A DNA stretch of 64,000 bases from Acanthaster planci (GCF_001949145.1 NW_019091479.1:476668-540667); one strand, 5' to 3'; counted from the first letter of the stretch, positions 1-15,300 are shown. The notes: a model not told the origin generated them from the sequence alone. Numbers and translations: made by a program.

Positions 1-114
1 TGCTTGGAAACTTGCAGAATAATTTACCTGGTGACACATGAGGCTTGCAGTTCAAAAAAGGTTATGGTGTCCTTTACCAGTAATGAATGAATATCTAGTT
101 ATGTTGATACTTAC

Positions 115-324
115 CACAAGGCCCAGACGAGGCAGCTGTAATCCTCGTCCTTAATCGACACGACGATGATTTCAAATAGCATTCATTGTTGTAGGTCACT
201 CCATCTGTACCACAAACTGGAGAGAAGGTGTTGGGACATTCTTCAGGACAGAAGCATTCTGCTTCCTGATCCAATGTCTCTCGGCATATCGACCCATAGG
301 CACAGAGGATGGTTGCACAGGGGC
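115..324 (-). CDS. AGRN: agrin exon: first follistatin-like/Kazal domain
   Basis: A 70-codon, phase 1-1 exon with acceptor TTTTGTAG and donor GTAAGT. It encodes an EGF-like follistatin hairpin and a Kazal module with ten cysteines (C-x4-C-x5-C-x9-C-x-C-x3-C-x7-C-x10-C-x6-C-x13-C), the same count and order as the first follistatin unit of human agrin. The core CGTDGVTYNNEC is the canonical Kazal signature. In agrin these tandem units form the protease-inhibitor-like, glycosaminoglycan-carrying N-terminal half. The exon can be reached from either N-terminal exon. More such exons are expected left of the window. Confidence 0.93.
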
Positions 325-3300
325 CTACAAAAGTACAGAATATGTGAGTCAATGCTGATTGAAAAGATGATCCGGAAAGTGCAAATTACTCAAAGGAATT
401 GAGATACACAAAGGTTCAAAGCAGAAGGGCCTGCCTTAAATTCATTTGGGAATTGCAATTTGTAAGATCTTCATGGAATTGAAACAAAGAGCAATAAAAC
501 ATTAAAGCTTTATATACAATATCTTTAGGTATTATGAATTTCAAATGTGATGAGCCAAACCACAGTCTTTTGGGAACAAATCATGCATGAGTCAGCATAC
601 GACTGTGCTGATGAGACAGAATATCACGTGAGCAATGTAGCTGTTCCAGAAAAGCCTCATACTGAGCAGGCGCTGTTGAAAAACCAAACTGGCTTATTCA
701 GGGATTGTTCAACAGTATCCATGGTGATTCAGCTACAAGACTGGCTTGACTCTCTGCAGAAATGTCCAGTAATGTAAGCATGAGAGAAAATCCCAAGAAA
801 GATCATTTCTAAATAAAACACACTGAGTAATGTGCAGACGGGACAACAATACACTATGCAGCCTGGGTTGGATCTGAAGTCCCATACAGGTAGATTGTGC
901 TGAATGTGGACTGCACACAGGCAAATCAGCGACATGTACATGGCAACTATCAACTACAAGTATGTGTATAATTAGAGTTATTCCATTTGTTCAAGGAAAA
1001 AAATTGCATGAAAAATAATCTTTTACATGAAAACCAAAGAGGTTTCGAAAAACTGTGCGTTTTTTTAGGAATAAGTTACTTAGTCAGGTCAAATGCAGGT
1101 CGACCATAAACAGCACAATACAGCAGACTCAGAGTTTCTTTTGAAAATTCTGAAATAGGAAAGCCCAAAATGGTGGCTCTTAAAATATCTTCCAACCTCA
1201 GCTGAGTATGAAATAGTTTCAATGGGTGAACAAGTCCTCAAATGCACAATTTACTTAGTAACTGATAGTTACTGAACTGACAAGTAACAGGGGAGGAAAT
1301 GTTGAACTTTGCAAGGAACAAAGGCTGAAAACCTGCAACTAAACTTTTTTCTCATCTTCTGAACAACAGATTACGACCGCAATACATCGGTCTTTGACAC
1401 AAACTTCCGAGGCAGGGAAACACAACAAATCTTGTTTGGATCAACTTCAGAATTAATTCTCCATTAAACTGAATGTACAACAACCTTGTGTAACACCCTG
1501 AGGGAAGTTGGAAAAGCATGAAATGCACGACAGGATCTGAAGTGATTTTTATTCTCCCATCACACTGGCAGTAACGAGTATTCCATTTTGTTGTTTTGGT
1601 AGGTAAAAGTTCATGCTTTCAGAGACGGACGTGTAATTGGGGTTGGGCATATGTTGAACCAAAACACATCAATAGCTGAACTTTCTAGAGTGCATATGGG
1701 TCGGATGAGAAATAGGTCAGAGTCTTCGACAAAACTGGTCACTTGCAAAGGATATATTAACGGTTGCCATCATTAATTCATTAAAAACCAAAAACTTTAG
1801 AACCTTCCAAGATGTCCAAAAACTACAAACACGTGATTTAGGGCTAATATGGTACATTCATGTGGTGCTGTACACTGTGTTTATGAAAGACTTGTACAGG
1901 CATGTACACTGATGTCACCTGTTACTGGTTGGTGAGTTCCGAGTAACTTTCCATCAAATGACTGGATTTTCAGTAGTTTCTTTGCTTTGTTTCTACATTT
2001 GTGAATTACGCTCATGCCCAAGTTTTCACGGATATAAATCTGCAAATGTCTGTGTGAGATTCATATGACCCTGAATATTGTCCACTTGACACACCGTGCA
2101 CAGGGCAATTAAGCAAGAGAAATGGCAGACTCCGAAAAAGTCCCTTTATGATCAGCACAATTGCTGAGGGTTTAAAGCAGTCGAGCACTTTTTGTGACTG
2201 GTGCCCAGGTCAATGCCAAAATACCTGGATTATTTCTGCCCCAAAACGCTTGAAAAACAGCAGGCTATAGGACTCAAATCAGGTGTGCCAAATAACCTTT
2301 AATTTCAATGGATCCTAAATCGGGCTAAATTTTTCTCAAAATCTGTCTTTCAGTTGATTTTTTCAACCACAAGTTCCTGAAATGGGCGGAGAACTTAAGA
2401 CATCGGCATTGGGAACAGATCTTGGCAGATTTCCATTTCTTTTCCTTCTGTCACCTTTTTTGTCCGAGGTCATTTTGTCAAAAGGACTCCAATCGACTTG
2501 CATATTGTACCTCGAGTATTGACTTAACTGATTTTCCCAATTTTTTCACGGTCGGGTGGGAGGCCGTTTTCATGAACAAACTGGATTGGCAAAACCTGGC
2601 TTTTATTCAACTTGGGAAAAACTATTTTCTTTTCTTTGGGTTGGCTATCACCACAGGGAGCTTTTCTAACACTTTCCTAACAAGTTTTAGAAGAGAAAGT
2701 TACTGGTATTGGCACATTATGAAGTAGGTCTTGATACACCTTTGCTTAGAAAATGCACTTTTTGTGTGGCTCCTTCCAATGCAAGGTTGTGAAAATGTCG
2801 AAAGCCACGTACATGTCCATGTAGTACAAGTTTTAAGTTCATAATGAAAACAATTGGGTTTTAAAAGTTTGAAAATATGAATTAAGTCTGTACATTGAAC
2901 AAAGCCCTTTTCAAAGAGCCCAAGGTAAGCAATGATATTTACAGTGACTTAACACAGATGCTGTGTACATGTCAACTACATGTACATCTTTTTCCAGTTA
3001 CCACCATCTGTCAGGTTATTTCACAGAGAACTTTGGACTTGATTTCAGTCAGACAAAATGATTTTGGCCACCAAGAGTTGTTGGTGTGATGGCCCTGGGC
3101 TGCGTTGATGTGCAGAAGCCTGGTTTTTCCAGGTCGAATCACTCAAATTGTGTTGATTCTAGGGCATTATTGGTGCAGGTGTATTGTTTGGAGGTGAACA
3201 TACTACGTCACAAGCCAAAGGCTATTTGCAGGAAATTTTGGTTGGACAAGTGAAAATTCACCTCTGGGAAAGAGAGAAAAGCCTACATAAATTTATCCAA

Positions 3301-6300
3301 TGATGGCCCCCCAAAAAGAAACTGTGCCTGTGGATGAGGCAAGAGTTGAATTCTTTCCCAATCTTTTTTTTTTCAAAAAATGCAAAAAGTGACTGTTTTG
3401 CATAAACTGTGCTTGCAAGTGGGTAATTCCATAAATTAGGGGTCCATTTTTTTGTGCCCATGTTACATCTGACATAAGATTTCGTAAGTTCGGAACACAT
3501 TTTCTAATTTCCAAAAGTGATAAATTAATGCAAATTACTGGACTAACCAATAGTAACATTTGAAATCAGTTCCAGTGATAATGTTTCCATGTCATATTAA
3601 CAAAGGTTAGATGTAACAGGGGCACAGAAATTCACTTTTGGACCTCTAATTTCTGGAATTACCTAAATCCAAGTTTTGTGCTGTCTTTCTTGAGACATCA
3701 GGATTCCAAACAAGTGTTGGGACAGATAATTTAAGAGAAAAGGTCTCGTGAATTTTGTGTCACTTAATTTAGATATACATGTACTGCTTGATTCCTCACA
3801 AAGCACTGCAAATCATTCCAATGCCTATCACCAATAAATCACTGGTCTTGTTACTATACATCTTGAAGATTTCTTGAGCTCTCAAGCCCTGTTGACAAGA
3901 TATTTTACCCTGAAATTCAAGCTGAGATCTGATATGTTATGAATAATGCACACTATGTAAATACATGTATGTAAAGAGCATGAACTTGCAGTTGAACTTT
4001 AAAATGTAGACAACCTGTCACCTTAACGTCATGACCGGCATTTGTTATACAAATGCACAAAAATAGGCAAGGACTGGTAACCTGTTACCTCGAAACATTC
4101 CTGATATTTAATTATTAATTTTGAAGTCTTTGAAGGAATGTGTCGTAACGGTTGAATCAATATCTTTTACATTGCAATGACCAAGTCATGAATACTTTTG
4201 TTATTCAGTTTGGAATGCCAGGATTTAATGAAACCTCTGTCTGTGTCTCAATTAATCAAATTTTTTTGGGGGGGGTAAAGACCATGTCTCAGGGCACATT
4301 TCTGGTGTCGTTTTGTCCACAATACGACCCATGGAACCATTGTCATGGTTGACAGTGAACAATATCTCTATAAGTAGACAGTGAGCTCTTTGCCAAATGC
4401 ACGCAAGGAACGTCCTCGAGTAGAGACTAAAGTCCAGTGAAGTTAAGATTCCAAAGTTGAAATGTTTGACTGTGGGAACTAATCATGGGATCAGATTTTG
4501 ATCTGCAAAGTGCAGCATAACTTTGTTAATGTTCATTTCATCAGGGTTCGAAGGAAAATTGCAGCGATGTGTTTAAACTGTTCCTCCATTTATCAAAAAG
4601 ATGAGAATTTGGAGCAAGACAGATTTTAAAAAATCACAGCAAATATCTTCAACCTACATACATCAATCAAATCTGACCAACTTTTCTCAACAAAGGGTTG
4701 ACAGAGAATTTATGTCAAAAGTATACAGTCAACTAATTTTCTTTGATTAAAACACTCATGAAAATGTGAGTTTTGACAAAACAGATTTTTGTGAAAGAAA
4801 AAATCATGAAGAACAAAGATATTTACACAATATGGTTTTTGCACTTTTAGCAGAAATTTAGGAAGTTGGACAAAAAGGCTAAGAGAGCTTAATTACTTAA
4901 GTACATTACTCACCTTCAGAAATTGGCTCTCTTGTTACGTAAGGGACATCTGCAGCAAAAAGAAAAGAAGATAAATCATTATTAACAATGGAATTCCTAT
5001 AAAAAACATATTGGTACATGGAAACGTTACATGCAAATGAACACTCTACCATACCACTCTTACTTCTTCACACATGATTTCCGTATCATCTCTGTAAATA
5101 TAATGCTGTGGCAGGTCTTCCACTCAATTATCTATTGGTAATGTGCACCCATTTAGAGCATAAATCAGGAAAATAAAATATTGAAAAGAATTAGAAACAA
5201 ACACTCCCAACACTAATCAAAGTCAACATGCTCTAAATCACTTAATGATACCATCTTTTGAAGGATATTATTCTGTGCTTTAACATTTGACCCTAACCTC
5301 TCAGATCCTCAAATGCTCCAGGTTTTTGAAGGGTTTCAGAAGATCAAGGAAGGCAGATCTGAGTAATATTTCTTCACATGGGACTTGACGTTCCCCCAAT
5401 GTTCCGAGTGTATAAAACATCATGCTATTAAATTCTACACATTGGAGGAGTTTGAACGATTCAAGGAGGTTTCTTACAAAAAATGTCTGTGGGGTTGGGA
5501 TCAGCGAACTCTCCATATTGATATAAGTTAACTGATATGAAACTAATTGAAAGAAATCTTACATTTGAGCCTCCTGCTTTGAGAAGAAAAACTGTAATTC
5601 TTTGGTTTCAATCTCACAAGGTTTTACTCCAAAAGACAAGACAACATAGTGTTGATGTCATGCCTTAGGTTCAACTTGATTCTTTAACATTTTTTTTTCT
5701 CTTTCTACATAAACAACTTTTACAAATGGACAACACCAAGTCCCTTCTAAGGCTGTTTGATCTTCACACCCCCATAGTCCCGTCACACAGATTTGATTTA
5801 TATTTACAGAATCTTCCCTACGCAATGTTTAAAAGCAAATTGACCATGTAGGAGAGGGGAAAAAGGCAAATACAAACATACATTTGATAAGAACGACCAG
5901 AGAAAATACTACACTGAGGCAGGCAACGGCCAAGATCAAAACATGGATCCTCCTCGGGCCAAGTCTCTGTCGATAGATTGCCACCGTCTCACATTTTATA
6001 TCCTCCATTGCAGAGGGGGAGGGTTCAGCCAAGAATCTGATATTCTATCCTCAAATGGTAACTGCTGAGGAGTCTTGTGAAAGCCGGTTAACTTCCAAAG
6101 ATATTTCAAACATGCCGGGTTTTCCATGGTAATGACTGTATAAATCCTGCACGTACTGAGTTACTATTCCGGGCTGATGAGGCTGAGTAAGCTTCCATGG
6201 CAAGTTCAGGATCAGCTATTGACACAATGGGGATAAAAGTTGACTGCTCAGAGTGCAAATCCAACTGGGGACTGTACCATTCATCTAAAAAGGGGTGCTC

Positions 6301-9300
6301 AAACTATTTGATATCTGTGCTATGAAGGACGGATTGTTTCAACCAATCTGTAAGGTCTTCTGACTGGGGAGGAATGCGTACTTCACACAAAAATAAAACA
6401 ACTTTATTTTCAGAGGAAAACTAAACTTCTGTTGACCAGAAATTCTGACAACAGCAAGTATCAGGGACACTGTAGGAGGGGTAGAGTTATTGACATTGGA
6501 TACCCACTTGTTCCATTTCATACTGAAAAATGGCAGATAGATTTTTCTAGAGGACAATATGCATCTGTGGCCAAGTTCCAAGTTCTATTGACAGCATCCA
6601 AGGTGGATTTCTTTTTGTAATCCCAGGGACTTGTAACTACGGCACAGTGGTAATCCTTGGCAACTTGGCATAAACCTTCAATACCTGCATTCTATAAACC
6701 ATTTTTTCTTTATTTCCATTTTTGTGAAAGTTCAGTGGGTTGCTTTCTTTGTTATTTTAAGCTTGATCCTGGCTCCAGGCTGGTACTCTTGAGGTGTTGG
6801 AACCAATGGGATATTAGACAGAGGTATTGTTGGACACTGTTGGAAAGTGAAAAATGTGCAGTAGCAGATCAAAGTAACAAGCCTCAACTGGGACAGGCAG
6901 GTTCATGCTTAGTCTCACTGGCTAACTTCCTCAGCCCTCCCAGTCCGCCATCTCATGAAAGTGATTGACATTTTAAAAAGATGGAGGACTGTAAAGAAAA
7001 AAAGTGACAACTGTGTGTCTGTGAAAAGGCAATTGTCATTCCCACACATGAAATGCTAAAGCTCACTTTTGAAAGTCAGCCAAAAATGTCAAGGACTTTA
7101 TTCTTGAGTTAGCCATATTGAAAATTAAAGGAAAGTTAACTTTTCATTTTTGAATTAAGGGCATCAGTGAAGAAATTGAATGAAATTTCCTGAAAAATTA
7201 TTACCTGTCTACTCTGATGAATAAATTGAAATGTGTGTAAATGTGGCATTTTATGCAAGATTTAAAAATGAGAAAAAGAGGCTTGGAACCCACAAAAATC
7301 CTAACACAGTCTGGAAACCATCCCATTCAACAGTTAACAATTCAGTGCACAGATATAAGGGACAAGACCAAAAACGGCTTGCTCAGGTGTGAGCTCTATT
7401 GCTTGAGTGTGTGGGTAGGCATTCTCTGCATTCAGGGGACAAGTTCTTTTGTCAGGGAAATTTGAACCGAGTTGTGGGGACATTTCCGAGTCTCCACAAC
7501 GTTTTCAGTCCCCACAAAATAGGTGAAATGTCGAGTGTGTGTCCCCACATCTATGATGCGGGAGCCTGTGCACATACGAGTACATGCATGAATCTCAACA
7601 TGATCATTACCATTGTTGGAACATCTACATGTTAGTTTTGGTTTAAATGAGAGCCAATTATCAGTTTTTGTTCGCTGTAGAAGTTGCATATAAATAGAGA
7701 ATGCTGGTACTGGGCGGATCCAGACCCAATCTTTTGGAAGACTGTTTATAGGGGGCCAAAAATTTTGGACTTTTTTTAATGCAACTTTTTATGGCTTCTC
7801 CGAGGGCTGAGGCTTTTGGTGGTTTTACATTCTGTTGGAAGAGTAATTAGGAGACAGAGGAGAAAATTGTTTTAAAAAAAGTTATTTCTCTTATTCAGGG
7901 GAGCATGCCCTCCACTCCTCCTTTCCCCACAGCTAATTCTGTATGGCCAGCAAATGAAATCACAAACAAGGAGAAAGGAAGCATCGTTTGTTACATTTGT
8001 GAAGTTTTTCTCATTCCCTGTACAGTCCTGGCCTACAAGGGCACAAACTGAACATTCCACCCAACAAAACCTAGAGGGCGCACTTCAGTTTAACTGTCAC
8101 TGCATTCCTATGAGCATACATTCTACTCTGCCTAAAATAATTAATTGTGCATACATGTGCATATAGAGGGCGCTATTTCACAATACCAGAAACTGCCAAG
8201 CGAGGCATTCCATTCACAAAAATGGATGTACAGTGTATTTTTGGTTTGCTTCACAAATACCTTTGAAGGCACATAGTCTCAATTTCATTCGTCATTTCAA
8301 ACTTCTCCATTTTTTCTCTTTCTACAAAATATGTTCCCTCTGAAAAGTTGTGTTGAAATAAAAGGTTTTACAAATTCTGCTTAAATTACCATTAATTTGA
8401 TAATTTTGTCTCCTCAACAAAATGTAAAGACATGACAATTTACTTTGATGTCTCCACTGTATTGTAGCAGGGACAATAAGATGAACTAGTTTCCATTCCC
8501 TCAACCGGAAAAAGAAATTTGCTATTTCAACAAAATGAAAACCTTTCTTATTTGCCAAGACTATGGCATTTGGCTCCTGACATACGAGATGCCCACCCAC
8601 AAGCATAGTGTTGAGAGCATAGCACCATTAACCCCCTAGGAATGTTTTATTTTTGGAGTTAATCCTTAAACCACATACAGCTTAAAAATCAGTTTTCATT
8701 GACCTACTAACTTAAAGGGACATGCACGAGTCAGAGTGAACTCTCAAGGGATGTTCAAGGAGGGGATTTGTTTTCTCTTTAATAACACGTCCATAAAACT
8801 CAATTAAAAATCTGTTTTTAAGTCTGTACTATTTCAACCTCTTCGAATAAAAAGACCATATTTTTATATCAAATGTGATACACAAATCAGCTTGTTCTGG
8901 TTCCTGTTGTTTTTTCAAAAGAGAAAACGGCAACAGTGAAACTAAAGTAATGACAGCCGAAATTGGATCGATAACCAAAGTGAAAATAGAACAGATAAAC
9001 TACACATAAAGCACAAAGACACCAAATACATGAATTTGTAGTCAAGTACACATGCATGTACCTTGCCAAGTTGAAGTTCCCCTCTTATATAACTAAGGGC
9101 AGGGTTTCCCCTGCCTATTCAAGTATGAAATGGCCCACCTCACTGATTTTAGTGACCACCTCAGGCTTTTTTGTTGAATTTTACGTCACAGTTAGACAAA
9201 GACGGAAGGAAAAAGTACACGAACTTAGACATTTTGATATTGATACCGTTCTTAAATCATTAAGAACGGTAAAAATGGACAGAGAATACAAGATCTATTT

Positions 9301-12300
9301 ATTTTAAAGGGGAACTTTGGAGTAACTGTACTATTAGACAATTTATTTGACGCCTTTTTGAAAATACTCGCCTTTGTGTTAGGCCCTCGAAAAATTTGTT
9401 TGATCACCTCACACCTATCATTATCAGTACCCAGGGGAACCCTCCATGCCCTGACTAAGGGCCACCTCATTTCTGAAAAAAAGTGGACTTGTAACTTTGG
9501 TCACTGATGTAGGATTGCCTTCAACAGACTACAATAAATGAAGTGGCCTGCAGACATGTAAGCCCACAAATGTGTATGAATACACACCAATTCATGGAGA
9601 GCCATTTGTACACTACAACACAAGTCAAACATCACTAGGTCAGACCTTTAAGCTTGGATGCACATTTCAAATAGACTTCAGTTGTACAACATTTACACTC
9701 TGCAACCCCTTGTTAATGACAACATTCAACATACCAAAGCACCATTAGTACAGCTCAGCAGAGGTATGAGACTACATACCTATAGGATTGGATGACGCAC
9801 ACCATGTCAATATTGGCTCTAGTACTTGGACTCCAGAAACTGCATTCTGACACTACTTGTTTTTTGTGACCAGACCAAAGATGAGAATGTCATACACTGA
9901 GGCAGGACTGATCCTGCTTGTTTTTGGCATGCTTAAGGTTTGGTGCTTCCTGGGCCTGTATTTGTCTAGCGGGCTGAGAGTGTTTGTGAATTTTTAGTGA
10001 CTGCTCCTTCAAGATCGATACAAGACAAACAGCCAGCTAATCTGAATGTTTTGCACAACTAAATGGCCTGTGAGAAACACAGGATATTTTCTCAGAGAAT
10101 TCCCAGTGAGCTATTTGCTGAATAAACAATAAACAGACAAACAAATAGAATGAGAGAGGTAGTAAAACAGACCAAGAAGAGAGAACAGGAGAAGCTAATT
10201 TCACTGTTCACTGAAATCTCAGTACCACAAACTGAAATAAATTTCATTTCAAACTGGGCACAGGTAATGGAAATTCACAAATTTCACATCATTTCACACT
10301 ATTGACAAGTGTTAGCAGCCCACCACCTGGGATTTTGATACAACAGAAATTAGAAGCTTGGGTAACCTTGGAACATTTTTGATTTTTCAAACCAATATGA
10401 TTAGGCCCCCCCCCAAAATAGTTTGTCTCTGGTGGGACTGATGTTTAAGAATGGATGCAGCTACGTGGCTTTTATTTTTTTCCTCCAGGGTTGGATTTTA
10501 CAGACAATTTCAGACACACATTTTCAAGTCAGGGGACTAGACCAGCTTTGTTTTGTGTATTGTGTAAGCTGACAACAAACAACTTTACATTCAACCTCGA
10601 TCTTGTCAGGATCTATCACCCTGAGTAAAAGATTGAGCTGCCCACAAAAATGTTAAGGCAATGCGGCAACAGTGCTGTTGCAGCTCTCGCAAAGAAAAAG
10701 GATTGACAAGCATGCCTGAAATCGATGCACGCACTCACCAGAGATGAAGATTTTTGGGGAGGGGCTGATGTCTGACCAATATGTTGACATTCCCAATGAC
10801 TCTACGGACATTTTTTCACAGAATTTACTCTCGAATAGATTTTCTTTCTTGAATTCTAGTTTGATATTCTTCAACCTAACACAAGAGTAACTATCACTCT
10901 AAATAATCTAGTTCTTCATTTGAGATGTTGAGTGAAATTTCTCCCCTTGAAACTAAATACACTAAACAATGAGCACAATCATATTTCCACCATTACTTGG
11001 GAGATTTCTTTCACAACTTACACACCATTTCAATTCATTATGCCCTCATGTCAAACCCAACAGGTGTACATTTCAAGGAGTAATAGTCCTACAAAAAACC
11101 TAGTTTTTGTTGCCCAACTGAAACCTAGCAGGTCCATAAAGGCAACATTCCATCAAATTAAAGTTTCCTGGGGCCTGATCTTCTGAAACACCAAACAGTC
11201 TTTATCCAGGGGTGAAAAGGCCAAGAAGCTATGAATGCTGACACAGGCTCAAGCCAATTCTGTGCTCAAGCCAATTCTGTCTGGGCAGGAGAAATTGTAA
11301 CAGATCAAGACTTCAAGAAATTGCAAAGCTTTTAATATCCCCCCCTTGCCCTGACATTGTGGCATGGGGTGTAATCCAAACAAGGGTGACAAAGTGGGAC
11401 TCAAAGGACAATTATCAAGGTTCAAGTGGCAATCCTGTGGGGTATAAATGGGCTAGGGTAACAGGCTAACTAGGTTAGGTATCAACACCCACTGCATCTG
11501 GAGAGGTGCATGTCAGAATGCAAGCTCGTTAAGATGTGATTGAGAGCGCTTAAAGGACAGTCCAGAAAAATTGTATTACAATACTCTTGCTGTGACTTTA
11601 ATTGCTCCTAGAGTGGGAACTGACACTACCAAGGAACTTTAAAAACTTTTTACCTCGTTTCCATACCATATGTAATATCTCAAAAACTACTTAGTTGTTG
11701 AGTATGGAGTGCAGAGTAGTAAAATGTATCAACTGTAGCAACCAAAAAATCCTTGTATGAAAAGGGACAAAAAACGAACAAGAAATGAAAGGGTTTTACA
11801 GTTAGAAGTGGTTAATAATAATGGTTACTAATAATAAGAAGAATATTTCCAAATGACATTTTGTGATAAATTTTTCAACATTAGGGAGACATCGGTCATT
11901 AGGGAGACATTTCAATGTCTCCCTAATGCTCCAACTACCAAAAGCAGGAAAATTTTTAATGTCCACATTTTGCGAGATGATAGATTAGGGTCTGAAAGGA
12001 AAACATGCAAAGTTTGGTTAAGATCAGATTAGGGAATATTGAATTATGGGACGGTAAAGTTTGAAAAAGTTTGTGCACGTTCCTATGGGAATGTATCCCA
12101 AGTGACCCATTTTCGGTAATAAGAATTATTATTATTGTAGTCAGTTCTTATACAGCGCATATTAGAGAATGTCTCTATGGTTAAGAGTAAGTCCTAATTA
12201 ACACAGCAAAACATGAACAGGGTACTATAAAACTGGAAGTGGATTTGTTACAATTTGAAACAATGTTATACTTTGTAATACAATACCCTGGTTTTGTATA

Positions 12301-15300
12301 CAAGTATGAAATAGTTTACAAAAGTAATATCAAGCTTCTCTGAGTCCAACAAGTCTTCTCTCAGTACTCTTACAAGCAGGCAGCCCTAATCATGTTAATA
12401 TTTGGGAGAAAAATTTTGCAACACACCTGAAAACAATCTGACAAAAGTACATGTATGTGTAGGCCTAGCAAAACTTTTGTTTGGGAAGAACAAAGCTTTG
12501 CCATGAATTTGATTCTGATGTGACTTTTAAAGGATCAGTTTTCAATTTCACCAAATCCTTGACAATCTGTACACTCCCCATGCAAGCCTCTGGCAATATT
12601 CAGGTTTTTTAGTCAGCAGCAGAAATGATAATGATCAAAACTTGCTCTACGTCAGTTCTGTTTTATATGCATTTGCTTGCCTTACTGATGCTGGCAAAAC
12701 ACACCACCATTGATCTATCTGACTCATGCACAAAGAAAGGGACCTGCAGCATAAACTTTTCAAAATGCAACAAAATTCCCCAACAATACCGACGTAAAGT
12801 CACCAATACCCCCATTATCTATCACTCAATACAGCCAACTATCTCCCCATTGATCTGACAACGCTGGGCAACAAAGACTAATCCCTCAAGTTTGCCAAAA
12901 AGTCCCAGGGTGCATTGATCAATATAGGAAATCCTACAGAGGAGCGGGTATTCACTGGGTATTCAAGCCAAGAGGAAACTAAACAAGGCAGCCATATTGA
13001 TTTTTGTCAATCATCCATGGCAAGGGATCGAGAGACACAAGTAAATATTGCAAGGCCATTCTATTCTTGGGTTTAGCTCTCTCCCCACAGAATATGAACA
13101 CAGAATCCCTTTCCATCACCACAGAAAGACAGGGCACAGTTACAGGCTAAAACTCCTGGCATATCAATCAAACTGTATCAATCAAACTGATACAAATTAA
13201 GACATAATGCAGAATTTATCAAACATTTGCAAAAAGCATAAAAAGCCATCAGTGTTTTTAATTTTAAAACTCATAAATGGATATGGGGGACAGCTTTGAA
13301 ATGAATGCTTCACATTTGACAACAAAATGTCAAAATGGGGTCATACATGCAGTTAGATTACAAGTGGATTCTATCAAATTTTTTATCATATAACTTTACA
13401 CTTTTTACAGTATTCATCCACAAAATGTCCCTTCACCACGTGAAGAACATACAGTAGATAGCACAAACGTCCATGTAGTACCCCAAACAGTGTCATAAAT
13501 GTGATGTGCTGAATTAACAAAGTGCTACCATAAACACACAATGCAACTTCACATAAAAGGTGACAAAAGTTTGCCACATCATAACGAGATACCCCACCGA
13601 GAGCACTGACAAAGGATCTCATCAAAAGATACCAGTAGGATGATGACCCAAAGGAGCAGAAACAACAAATGAATGAGACAGGGTTCCCAGGAGGAATAAA
13701 AAACGCTCCTCTTTGGTGCTTACCATGCGCAACAGACAAGAGGGCATTGTCTGGAACAGTGAGCCCAGACATAAAAAGGGTGAAAGGACAAACAGTTGAC
13801 CTGACAATCTCACTAGTTTATGATGTGGATGGGTACCGCTTGAGACCAAGGTACATCACCGGCGCCCTTTCAAACGGTCCCTCATCATTTGGGGGATTAT
13901 AGTGGGAGCTCTGCTTGAAGAATGATGATTTGATCAAAGGACATCCCAGATGAAAAGGTGGAGACCTTGGATAGGCAAGTGACCCACTGAGGAGAAATCC
14001 TGTCTTCTTCTATGATGCAGACAGTCCTCTTATCCACATGAGTAAACAGCCTCTGTAGTTAATTATGGCGGCGTATCACCGATCAAATGCATCTTCAATC
14101 CAAATTCATGTAATCCTAATGAAGAATTAGTCTAACATACTGTAAAGTAGATTTCATGGAGTGTAAATTTTATTGAATCAGAATTTAAATTATCCCAAAG
14201 CAAAAATTCTATAAACTGTTATTTAATTGGATGTGCCTCCCTGTTAAGTACTAAGCTACCTGCCAGTTTCCACAATAAAGGTTAATACTATAAATTCAAA
14301 CAAGGGCATCTGATGCAATTATTCTTGTAAGGAGGGTTAACTCTCTGCCAATGAACAAATACATGTATAACACTTGTATCGAAGGATTGAGGACTGACAG
14401 GGATAAGAGTTTTAAAGGAAAATACATTCACTCACACGAGGCTGGGAACCCCCTAATTGTCCTTGTAAATGCAATTTATAGACCTAATTTCATTTTCATA
14501 AAGTTATGTTTCAAAATTATTGCCCTGTGTTCCACACCTGTTTTGCGTCAAAGAATGTAAAGTGATACCCACTCTATTCCAAAAGCCACCCACCAATCAA
14601 TTAAAGGTAATTGAGAAAACGTGGTCAAATTGGCAACAAAAACAAAAGCGCCCTAATTAACTTACCAGCACAAAGAGTCTCACCATAGGCTGCCTCTCTC
14701 TTAAACCAACAGAACCACCTAGGTTTGTTTTGAAACACTGAAGTGTTAGTTTTAGAGCGGTGTTAGCCTTTACAACAGTAACACAGTGCAATGAAGGACA
14801 ATGGAACCTACTATTTCTTCGAAGCCCCAATATCATCTATTACACCAAACACAAAGTAGTGCACTGGTTTTATTTTTTTTTTAATCATCCAAAAAACTAC
14901 AAAAAGTCTGATCCTCAAAACATAAATTTTATCATTACACCTGACCTGCTTCTTGCAAAGTCCTGAAACAAATCAATAAAACACTTTCATCGAAAACTAA
15001 ACACAACTGCTCCAAGACCTCTTCTTTACATGAGATGCACACTTCATCTTTATCTTCGTCATCTTCACACTTCTTTGTAAAACAAGGTTCACCTCCACTT
15101 AAAGAAAGAATCACATGCAACTCAACCATCACTGTCCAAGGTTCTGAAAAAAAAAACCACATGCAGCGACCTGCAATAAACTTTCAAATGACCTCAGTCA
15201 CAAGGTGAAACACTTCCTGTGTTATTCCTGGTTCAATTAAACCAAGCAGTATGATTCCCAATTAATTACTATGTGTACATTTAATTACCTGAGTGTAATT

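Noticed and set aside
3110-3140. B-box-like GGTCGAATCAC as a tRNA or SINE
   Set aside because: No A box at the right distance upstream and no cloverleaf pairing.
13386-13772. Minus-strand open frame with hydrophobic stretches
   Set aside because: No signal peptide and helix order that makes sense, no family similarity, inside an agrin intron on the same strand but without splice borders.
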